A stretch of DNA of 64,000 nt, from the NCBI GenBank assembly GCA_020633975.1, contig JACKCR010000008.1, positions 186,001 through 250,000 on the forward strand, read 5' to 3'. The position numbers and the translations under genes are program-made. This document shows, piece after piece, positions 8,804-16,191 of this stretch (positions within the stretch are counted from its first letter, which is position 1; every line of letters starts with the position of its first letter). This stretch comes from Candidatus Eiseniibacteriota bacterium (GTDB lineage Bacteria; Eisenbacteria; RBG-16-71-46; CAIMUX01). The notes under the pieces were generated by a model. It had not been told where the DNA came from. It saw nothing but the letters and a program-made list of their open reading frames with translations, and searched no databases.

Positions 8804-10123
8804 TCAACGCTTCTGGAAGAACGTCTCCAGAACGTCGGTGAGGTTCGGACGGCCGATCTCGACGAGCGAGTACTCGACGCGAACGGACGGCTTCTGGATC
8901 TTCACGAGACGTCCCAAGTCGATCGGTGTTGCCACGACGACCGCATCGCAGTCCGTCCCGTTGATCGTTGCCTCGAGATCCTTCACCTGCTGCGCGCCGT
9001 AGCCCATGGCAGGAAGGAGCGAACCGATGCCTGGGTAGGTCGCGAACGTGTCCTTGAGCTCGCCGACCAGGTACGGACGAGGATCGACCAGCTCGGCTGC
9101 ACCGTGCTTCTGCGCCGCGACGATTCCTGCGCCGTACTTCATCCCACCGTGGGTGAGCGTAGGCCCGTCTTCGACGACCAGGACGCGCTTTCCACGGATC
9201 ACACTCGGATCGGAAACGGTGACCGGGCTCGCGCCCTCGACGATGATCGCATCGGGACGATAGCGACGAACGTTTGCCCGGACGGTTTCGATCCCGTCGG
9301 GCGGCGCCGTCTCCATCTTGTTGATCACGGCGACGTCGGCGAGGTGGAGGTTCACTTCACCGGGGTAGTACGAGAGTTCGTGCCCCGGACGATGCGGGTC
9401 GAACACGGTGATGGTGAGGTCCGCCTGATAGAACGAGAAGTCGTTGTTGCCACCGTCCCAGAGGATGACGTCCGCTTCCTTCTCCGCTTCGCGCACGATC
9501 GCTTCGTAGTCGACGCCGGCGTAGATCACGTTCCCGGCCACGACGTGCGGTTCGTACTCCTCCCGCTCCTCGATCGTGCACTCGTGCGTATCCATGTCTT
9601 CGAGAGTGGCGAACCGCTGTACGCCCTGCCGACGCAAGTCGCCGTACGGCATCGGGTGACGGATCGAGACGACCTTCTTGCCCATGGCCTGGAGGATCTC
9701 CGCGACCCGGCGCGTCGTCTGACTCTTGCCACAACCGGTGCGGGTCGCAACGACCGCAATCACCGGCTTCGTGCTCTTCACGCAGGTCGAACGCGTTCCA
9801 AGCACGCGGAAGTCCGCGCCCCACGCGTTGGCCTGGGAGGCGATGTGCATGACGGACTCGTGCGGGACGTCGCTGTAGGAGAAGACGATCTCGTCGATCT
9901 GCTCCTCGCGGACGAGCTCTTCGAGCTGAGACTGGGGCACGATCGGAATGCCCTCGGGATAGAGCGGCCCGGCCAGCTCGACCGGGTAGCGACGGTCCTC
10001 GATCCCCGGGATCTGGGCCGCGGTGAACGCGACCACGCGGACGCTGTCGTCATTGCGGAACGTCGTGTTGAAGTTGTGGAAGTCTCTCCCGCCCGCACCG
10101 ACGATGACGATCTTGCGTCGCAT
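8804..10123 (-). CDS. Bacterial homologue of cyclic 2,3-diphosphoglycerate synthetase (P-loop NTPase)
   Basis: A 439-residue soluble protein. The N-terminal part (MRRKIVIVGAGGRDFHNFN) is a Rossmann-like region. A P-loop, ATRTGCGKS (126-134), begins the NTPase domain, and ILWDGGNNDFSFY and TVFDPHRPGHE are further family motifs. Archaeal relatives cyclise 2,3-diphosphoglycerate in methanogens; many bacteria carry full-length homologues whose role is not established, so the archaeal reaction should not be assumed. The ATG at 10123 is preceded by GGGAGG; an upstream frame to 10297 looks non-coding. A terminator-like hairpin follows at about 8740-8771, so it is probably monocistronic. Confidence 0.8.
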   Translation of the reverse strand: MRRKIVIVGAGGRDFHNFNTTFRNDDSVRVVAFTAAQIPGIEDRRYPVELAGPLYPEGIPIVPQSQLEELVREEQIDEIVFSYSDVPHESVMHIASQANAWGADFRVLGTRSTCVKSTKPVIAVVATRTGCGKSQTTRRVAEILQAMGKKVVSIRHPMPYGDLRRQGVQRFATLEDMDTHECTIEEREEYEPHVVAGNVIYAGVDYEAIVREAEKEADVILWDGGNNDFSFYQADLTITVFDPHRPGHELSYYPGEVNLHLADVAVINKMETAPPDGIETVRANVRRYRPDAIIVEGASPVTVSDPSVIRGKRVLVVEDGPTLTHGGMKYGAGIVAAQKHGAAELVDPRPYLVGELKDTFATYPGIGSLLPAMGYGAQQVKDLEATINGTDCDAVVVATPIDLGRLVKIQKPSVRVEYSLVEIGRPNLTDVLETFFQKR

Positions 10124-10663
10124 TCCTACCTCCCGATCATTGAGTATCGATGATGAGTGGAGACGGATCCCCAGGCGACCGCGCCTTCGGGACCGCGTTT
10201 CCAGAGGCCGCTCGGGAGAGCTCGTCCCCGTGGCCTTTGGCACTCTGGCGCCCCGCCGCTCATGGCAGGGCCGCCGGTTCGTAGGACTCCTGGCCACCCA
10301 GCCGGCCGATCGAGGCGCGATCTAGCCGCCGACCGCTGGGTGTGGACACCAAGGCGTCCCGTTGACCCTCTCCGCCGCTGGGCCGACCGTTCCCAACCAC
10401 CCCACGTGTCGGGCCGCTCGAGCCCGGACATCTGACGTCACATCCCCATCCAACAACGCAGGTCGGCCCGCGCGGAGAGTTCCAACAGATGCCGATTGTT
10501 GAGGCCCTAGCCGGTTGGAGCTATACGGACTTCCCCGCACGACGCAGTGCGGCTATTCTCTTGCTCTTGTGCAGTCTTCCAGGAACCAGACGTCGCCCCA
10601 CTCCCCCGACAGTGCGCGTCTGGACGCGACGGGCTGAAGGGCCCGCCCAGAGGAGCCGAATCC
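10124..10663. other. 540-bp divergent intergenic region without a recognisable gene
   Basis: This gap lies between the cDPG-synthetase homologue (minus) and the Tricorn-like protease (plus). Short frames here have no recognisable product and no good ribosome site. It must hold both promoters, but I see no convincing -35/-10 pair. A degenerate dyad (CCAACA near 10482, TGTTG near 10497) is the only notable motif. Confidence 0.5.
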
Positions 10664-13600
10664 ATGTCCCAATCCGGCTACTACCGATACCCCACCATCC
10701 ACGGCGATCAGATCGCGTTCGTCTGCGAAGACGACCTCTGGATCGTCTCCGACCAAGGCGGCGCCGCACGTCGACTGACGGCGAGCCCCGGGATGGTGTC
10801 GTTCCCGAAGTTCTCACCCGACGGTGCGTCGATCGCGTTCACCGGCCGTGACGACGGCCCGAACGAGACGTACGTCATCCCTGCCGAGGGTGGCACGCCG
10901 ACACGCCTCAGCTGGTTCGGCTCGATGGCGATGGTCGCGGGTTGGTCCCAGGACGGAAACTCCGTCGTCATCGCAACGGACTGGCGGCAGCCGTTCGCCA
11001 AGACGCTCCACCTCGTGTCGGTTCCGCTCTCGGGCGGACACGAGCCGAGCCCGATCCCCGTCGGCCCGGCCCGGGCCTTCTCCTGGGCACCGAACGGCGC
11101 AATGGTCGTCGGCCGTAACTCGGGAGACCCGGCGCGCTGGAAGCGCTACAAGGGCGGCACGGCCGGAGTTCTCTGGATCGATCGCAACGGCGACGGCAAG
11201 TTCGAGCCGCTGATCAAGCTCGAGGGCAACCTGGCCAACCCGATGTGGATCGGCGACCGGATCTTCTTCCTCGCCGATCACGAAGGCTTTGGCAACCTCT
11301 ACTCCTGCACGCCGACGGGACGAGGTCTCAAGCGCCACACCCACCACGAGGACTTCTACGCGCGTTTCCCCTCCACAGACGGGAACCGGATCGTCTACCA
11401 CGCGGGCGCAGACCTCTACGTCTTCGACCCCGCGACGGACGAAACGCAGAAGCTCGACATCACGGTCCCGAGCTCGCGCAGCCTCACCCGCCGGAAGTTC
11501 GCGAACGGTTCGCGCAACTTCGAGTCGTTCGAACTCCATCCGAAGGGCCACTCGCTTGCGATCGTGAGCCGCGGTGGACTCTTCACGATGGGACTCTGGG
11601 AAGGTGCGGTCACGCGCAAGGGCAAGGTCTCCGAAGTCCGCTATCGTCTCGGCGCCTGGCTGCCCGACGGCGAGAAGATGGTCGCGATCCACGACGCGGG
11701 TGGTGAGGAGAGCCTCGTCGTCTTCGACCCGAAGAGCGACGGCGAACCGAGAGTGATCCGCGGAGACTTCGGTCGTGCAACAGAGCTCCTGGTCCAGCCG
11801 CTCCTCGCCGACTCGAACGGCGACGAGAACGGGAAGGACGCGAAGAGCAAGCCCGCGAAGAAGACGGCCAAGAAGGCGACGAAGCCGACGGGGCCCGTCC
11901 ACGTGGTGCTCGCGAACCAGAGGCATGAGGTCATTCTCGTCAACCTCTCGACCGGACGTTCCAAGGTCATCGCACACACCCGCCATGGCCAAGGCGTGAA
12001 CGGAGTCGCCTGGTCTCCGGACGGCAAGTGGATCGCGTACGGAATGCCGAGCGGGCCCCGGTCGAGCAGCATCTACCTCTACCAGCTCGCCACGGGCAAG
12101 ACGACGCAAGTCACAGGCACGGACTTCATCGACGGCGCCCCGAGCTTCGACCCCGGTGGACGCTATCTCTACTTCATCTCGCACCGCGTCTTCGATCCGA
12201 TCTACGACGCGCACTACTTCGACCTCGGCTTCCCGAAGGGTTCGCGTCCCTACCTCGTCCCGCTCGCGAACGACACCACGTCTCCATTCTCCGCAGCGAA
12301 CCGTGCGCTCCGGGCGCCGTCTGCGGAGTGGAACGGAAGTGATCGCCGGAGCCGGATGGCGAGGCGCGCGCAGGAAGTGAAGATCGACCTCGAGGGAATT
12401 GGCGACCGAGTCCTCTCCTTCCCCGTTCCCGAGAGCCGCTACACGAAGGTCCTCGGCGCGCCCGGCCGCGTCTTCTTTTCGAGCCTCGCCCCCGAAGGCA
12501 GTCTCGGGAGTGACTGGGAAGACGATGGCAGCGGAAGCAAGGGACTCCTCGAGGTCTGGGACTTCGAGTCGAACAAGTGCGAGAAGGTCCACGCGGGCAT
12601 GTCGGACTTCGCGCTCTCGATGGATCGTCAGACCATGGGAATCCGCGTCGGAAAGAGGCTCCGCGCCGTGTCCGCAGTGAGCAAGGAGCCGAGCCTTCGC
12701 AACGGCGACTCGGCTCCGAGCCGCGAAACCGGCTGGGTGGACCTCGACCGGATCCGCGTCGCGGTCGAGCCACGGCTCGAGTGGGGACAGATGTTCGACG
12801 AAGCCTGGCGGCTCCAGCGCGATCAGTTCTGGACCGAGACGATGTCGGGTCACGACTGGAACCAGATCCACGCGACCTACCGTCCGCTCGTCGAGCGCGT
12901 GAGCACGCGTGCCGAGTTCTCGGACCTCATCTGGGAACTCCAGGGCGAACTCGGCACGTCGCACTGCTACGAGATGGGCGGCGACTACCAGCCGCAGCCG
13001 AGCTTCTTCCAGGGATTCCTCGGCGCCGATCTCGAATACGACCGACGGAGCAAGAGCTGGAAGGTCCGCCGGATCCCGACCGGCGACTCCTGGGATCCGT
13101 CCCAGTCGTCTCCGATCGCCGCGCCCGGCATCCATCTCCAGGAAGGCGACGAGATCCTCGCCATCGGTGGCGAGGCGATCGACGCGGAAGCCACACCGTA
13201 CGAACGACTCCTCCACCAGGCCGGCCAGGCGATCGAACTGACCGTCCGGCGGCGCGGTGACAAGAAGCCGGTGAGCGTCACGGTGCAAACTCTCCGCAGC
13301 GAGTCGATGCTCCGCTACCGGGACTGGGTCGAGTCGAACCGTCGCTACGTGCACGAAGCGAGCAAGGGAAAGATCGGCTACGTCCACGTCCCGAACATGG
13401 GCCCGTGGGGATACTCCGAGTTCCATCGCTACTTCAAGACCGAAGTGGAGAACGACGGACTCCTGATCGACGTCCGCTTCAACGGCGGCGGTCACGTCTC
13501 CCAGATCCTCCTCGAGAAGCTCCTACGCAAGCGGATCGGCTACGACGTCAACCGCTGGGGCGAGCCCGAGTCCTATCCGTCCGACGCACCACGCGGACCG

Positions 13601-13990
13601 ATCGTCGCCCTGACGAACGAGTTCGCGGGCTCCGACGGCGACATGTTCAGCCACGCCTTCAAGCTCAACGGCATCGGACCGCTGATCGGAAAGCGCACCT
13701 GGGGCGGCGTCGTCGGAATCTGGCCACGCCACTTCCTCGTCGACGGAACCGTCACCACCCAGCCCGAGTTCGCGTTCTGGTTCCAGGACGTGGAGTGGGG
13801 CATCGAGAACTACGGCACCGACCCCGACATCGAAGTCGAGATCCGTCCGCAGGACTACGCCGCGGGAGAGGACCCGCAGCTCGACCGCGCGATCACGGAA
13901 CTCACGAAGATGATCCGAAAGTCACCACCCAAGATGCCGGCGTTCAAGAACCGTCCGAAGCTCAAGCCAAAGAAGCTTCCGAAGAGCTGA
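10664..13990 (+). CDS. Tricorn-like serine protease (peptidase family S41)
   Basis: A 1108-residue cytoplasmic protease of the Tricorn type, which in archaea trims peptides released by the proteasome. Order: beta-propeller repeats with WSPDGK- and FSPDG-type blades (about 1-600), a mixed region, a PDZ-like domain (about 820-870; GDEILAIGGEAID) and the S41 catalytic core. The expected active-site pairs are visible: GTSH (Ser766-His767) and the nucleophile in FAGSDGD (Ser990). A Lys/Ala-rich stretch (about residues 387-410) inserts a charged disordered linker into the propeller. There is no signal peptide. The ATG at 10664 has AGAGGAG upstream; the frame extends 39 codons further without support. 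A strong terminator follows at 14123. Confidence 0.92.
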   Translation: MSQSGYYRYPTIHGDQIAFVCEDDLWIVSDQGGAARRLTASPGMVSFPKFSPDGASIAFTGRDDGPNETYVIPAEGGTPTRLSWFGSMAMVAGWSQDGNSVVIATDWRQPFAKTLHLVSVPLSGGHEPSPIPVGPARAFSWAPNGAMVVGRNSGDPARWKRYKGGTAGVLWIDRNGDGKFEPLIKLEGNLANPMWIGDRIFFLADHEGFGNLYSCTPTGRGLKRHTHHEDFYARFPSTDGNRIVYHAGADLYVFDPATDETQKLDITVPSSRSLTRRKFANGSRNFESFELHPKGHSLAIVSRGGLFTMGLWEGAVTRKGKVSEVRYRLGAWLPDGEKMVAIHDAGGEESLVVFDPKSDGEPRVIRGDFGRATELLVQPLLADSNGDENGKDAKSKPAKKTAKKATKPTGPVHVVLANQRHEVILVNLSTGRSKVIAHTRHGQGVNGVAWSPDGKWIAYGMPSGPRSSSIYLYQLATGKTTQVTGTDFIDGAPSFDPGGRYLYFISHRVFDPIYDAHYFDLGFPKGSRPYLVPLANDTTSPFSAANRALRAPSAEWNGSDRRSRMARRAQEVKIDLEGIGDRVLSFPVPESRYTKVLGAPGRVFFSSLAPEGSLGSDWEDDGSGSKGLLEVWDFESNKCEKVHAGMSDFALSMDRQTMGIRVGKRLRAVSAVSKEPSLRNGDSAPSRETGWVDLDRIRVAVEPRLEWGQMFDEAWRLQRDQFWTETMSGHDWNQIHATYRPLVERVSTRAEFSDLIWELQGELGTSHCYEMGGDYQPQPSFFQGFLGADLEYDRRSKSWKVRRIPTGDSWDPSQSSPIAAPGIHLQEGDEILAIGGEAIDAEATPYERLLHQAGQAIELTVRRRGDKKPVSVTVQTLRSESMLRYRDWVESNRRYVHEASKGKIGYVHVPNMGPWGYSEFHRYFKTEVENDGLLIDVRFNGGGHVSQILLEKLLRKRIGYDVNRWGEPESYPSDAPRGPIVALTNEFAGSDGDMFSHAFKLNGIGPLIGKRTWGGVVGIWPRHFLVDGTVTTQPEFAFWFQDVEWGIENYGTDPDIEVEIRPQDYAAGEDPQLDRAITELTKMIRKSPPKMPAFKNRPKLKPKKLPKS

Positions 13991-14034
13991 TCCGGCGGGA
14001 GATCGGGCGACAGCCCCTCCGGCGTCGGGAACGG

Positions 14035-14080
14035 CGACGTCAGGATCGGACGACGTCAGGATCGGACGACGTCAGGATCC
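14035..14080. repeat. 16-bp tandem repeat, about three copies
   Basis: CGACGTCAGGATCGGA is repeated head to tail at 14035, 14051 and 14067 (last copy partial and diverged). It lies 45 bp after the Tricorn stop and before its terminator, in otherwise empty sequence. It could be a protein-binding array or a simple slippage product. Confidence 0.9.
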
Positions 14081-14122
14081 GGTGTTGGGATCGGACTTCG
14101 GTTCGCTCGACCAGCTACACCG

Positions 14123-14162
14123 ACGGCGACTCGCAGAGATGCGTGTCGCCGTTGTCTTTTTT
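14123..14162 (+). terminator. Strong intrinsic terminator after the Tricorn-like gene
   Basis: ACGGCGAC (14123-14130) pairs with GTCGCCGT (14145-14152), with further CGC/GCG pairing in the loop. It is followed by TGTCTTTTTT. This is the clearest plus-strand rho-independent terminator in the window. Confidence 0.9.
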
Positions 14163-14324
14163 GTGATGTCCCGGTTCGCTCCATGTCGTTCGGAGGCGTA
14201 ACGGACCTCGACGCAGCTCACGCATCCACAGTTCGGTCCGTTTCGGGAATCCCGTGTTGGGGTTGTGCTCTGTGCCCCGTAGACTCGCGCGCGTTGTCTT
14301 GGATCCAGCGTGGAGAGGATCGTC

Positions 14325-15416
14325 ATGACCGGTGCGAAGCAGAAGAACCCGAGCGGCCAGAAGAGCAAGGGGAGTCAGAAGGGCCACGGCAGCCACACCC
14401 CTAACGCCCCTACCGCAGGACACCGAACCTCTCGCGCAGTGCGCATTCTTCTGTGGGTGTTGGCCGTCGTCTTCATGCTCGGCTCCGCAACTTATCAGCG
14501 GATGACCGGACCGACGCGGCCGGTCCGCGGGTCGGTAGTGGTGTCCGGCGAATCGATCTCCTACAAGCTCCTCCGCTCGGACTGGTCCTACCGGACGAAC
14601 GAAGCGACCCACCTCTACTTCCGCGACCCATTCCGCGGAAAGGGACGCGCGGACCTGGCCGGAGAGATCCACTACCGCAGGTTCCGCTCGGACGAACCGT
14701 TCACCAGCGTGCCGCTCGTGAACGAGGAGTTGTTGGGTGAGCGGGCCGGGAGCGAGCGCCAAGTCAACGAGCGGGCCGGGGTCGAAGCGGCAGTGAGCAA
14801 CTCGACAGGGCGGGCCACCGACGAAGACGAGCCGCGGATCGTCGCGACGCTGCCACCGCAGCCGTCAGCCGGAAAGCTCGAGTACTTCGTCACCCTCACC
14901 CACGAGAACGAAGAGCACCGGCTGCCCGAGTCGGGCGAAGTCGTCGTCATCCGCTACAAGGACCACGTCCCCCTCTGGATCCTCATCCCCCATGTAGCGA
15001 TGATGTTCTTCGCCGTCCTCTTCGGCATGCGCGCCGGACTCGGCGCCCTCTTCGGCCCCACCGGGATGAAACGGCAAGCATGGGTCGCCCTGGTCGGAAT
15101 GACGATCGGCGGAATGATCTTGGGACCGATCGTGCAGAAGCACGCCTTCGGCGCGTACTGGACCGGATTCCCGTTCGGCGGTGACTGGACCGACAACAAG
15201 ACGCTCGTCATGTGGCTGGTCTGGGTGGTCGCCGCAATCGCGATCGGCAGAGGACCTCGTCCCGAACGCGCCATCGCACGGGTCGCCGTCGCGATCGCCG
15301 CGCTGGTCATGACCAGCGTCTACCTCATCCCGCACTCGACGCGCGGAAGCGAGCTCGACTACTCGAAGATCGAGCAGGGCGTTCGGCCGGAGGATGCGAT
15401 CCAGACGGGCCGGTAG
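14325..15416 (+). CDS. Polytopic membrane protein of unknown function
   Basis: A 363-residue protein I do not recognise. It begins with a basic, Gly/Lys/His-rich cytoplasmic segment (about 1-40), then a membrane helix (ILLWVLAVVFMLG). A soluble, probably periplasmic region of about 180 residues with beta-rich character follows, then four hydrophobic helices toward the C-terminus (LWILIPHVAMMFFAVLFG, VALVGMTIGGMILG, MWLVWVVAAIAIG and a last one near VAVAIAALVMTSVYL). The soluble part carries RAGSERQVNERAG-type low complexity. GGAGAGG lies six bases before the ATG at 14325; a GTG five codons earlier is the alternative. It stands alone after the Tricorn terminator. No function is inferred. Confidence 0.75.
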   Translation: MTGAKQKNPSGQKSKGSQKGHGSHTPNAPTAGHRTSRAVRILLWVLAVVFMLGSATYQRMTGPTRPVRGSVVVSGESISYKLLRSDWSYRTNEATHLYFRDPFRGKGRADLAGEIHYRRFRSDEPFTSVPLVNEELLGERAGSERQVNERAGVEAAVSNSTGRATDEDEPRIVATLPPQPSAGKLEYFVTLTHENEEHRLPESGEVVVIRYKDHVPLWILIPHVAMMFFAVLFGMRAGLGALFGPTGMKRQAWVALVGMTIGGMILGPIVQKHAFGAYWTGFPFGGDWTDNKTLVMWLVWVVAAIAIGRGPRPERAIARVAVAIAALVMTSVYLIPHSTRGSELDYSKIEQGVRPEDAIQTGR

Positions 15417-15453
15417 CGGGGGCGTTCGCGGAGACGCTGCACCGAAATCACCT

Positions 15454-15521
15454 CGGAGACGTGCGCACCGACCTCGCCTCGGAGACGTGCGCAACGACCC
15501 GCGGAGACGTGCGCAACGACC
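15454..15521. repeat. Three spaced copies of a 20-bp repeat
   Basis: CGGAGACGTGCGCAACGACC occurs at 15480-15499 and 15502-15521, and with one change at 15454-15473; a more degenerate copy precedes at about 15429. The spacing is irregular (6 and 2 bp). They lie just outside the left hairpin of the HNH unit. Confidence 0.85.
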
Positions 15522-15596
15522 TCACCGCGGTGTGGCTGCGTTCGGCTTCCATCGCTAGCCCGACTGATCTCTTCGCCCGAAACTGAGCGACCAAGA

Positions 15597-15619
15597 GAGT
15601 CTCAGCGCCGAGACTCCGC
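15597..15619 (+). repeat. Left 23-bp terminal repeat of the HNH unit
   Basis: This 23-bp stretch, beginning GAGTCTCAGCGCCGAGACTC, is the exact reverse complement of 17904-17926. It is itself a near-palindrome (GAGTCTC, six bases, GAGACTC). It overlaps a second perfect hairpin, GACTCCGCG-CAA-CGCGGAGTC (15612-15632). Confidence 0.8.
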
Positions 15620-16191
15620 GCAACGCGGAGTCGTCGGATACCAGAGCCACTCTTAGTGCTGAGGCTCCGCGCGACCGCTCACCGCGGGAGTCGGTCCCCG
15701 CACTGAGACTGTACTCTACTGCGTACTGCCGGAGCCGGGCCCGCTCTGGGACTTCAAGAGGACGGAGAGTTCGAGGCGTCCCCACACCGAAGAAGCTACG
15801 CACAACCCGACTCGCAGGCCGACGGAGACGCGACGCTCGATGCGGTACAACATTCGAAGTCCGGTCTTTGCTAGGCCAGAACGAGGGCGAGCATCGAACG
15901 GATACGGGTCGGACAAGAACCAGTCCGGTACACGAGACAGAAACCTCACCCGTGTACAATATACTTCTTGACACCTTTGGATCCCCGCCACTGCGAGTCC
16001 GGACGCACCAACCGTCAGCACTCTCTATGAAGGCCCCTGTCGCTCTCTGCCGAACGAACGACGGCCTACGACACTTCAAAGCTCAAACCGTCACAGACAG
16101 CGCCTCTCGCGCGGACCCGGAGGCCCTCGTTTCGCCATGGTAGATTGGGACTGTCAATGGTGACGCCCCGGGGGGAACTGGGGAAAGCAAC

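Larger units (their letters stand above)
15417..16191. other. 775-bp non-coding stretch rich in repeats, leading into the HNH unit
   Basis: No convincing gene. The left part holds 20-bp repeats (15454-15521) and paired hairpin units (15597-15632 and a diverged copy at about 15651-15694). The right part, about 15720-16190, is visibly more A/T-rich than its surroundings and contains a GTACACG...CGTGTAC inverted repeat (15928-15957). Minus-strand frames at 15555-16079 lack a ribosome site and any family resemblance. Confidence 0.5.

Noticed and set aside
10814-13495. 893-codon open frame on the minus strand across the Tricorn-like gene
   Set aside because: It is an antisense shadow caused by high third-position GC. 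Its product lacks recognisable domains and the plus-strand frame has clear catalytic motifs.
15454-15521. 20-bp repeats considered as a minimal CRISPR or attachment array
   Set aside because: Spacers are only 6 and 2 bp, and there are no cas or integrase genes.
15555-16079. 174-codon minus-strand frame in the non-coding gap left of the HNH gene
   Set aside because: No ribosome site, no homology, and the DNA carries hairpins and repeats that do not keep frame.
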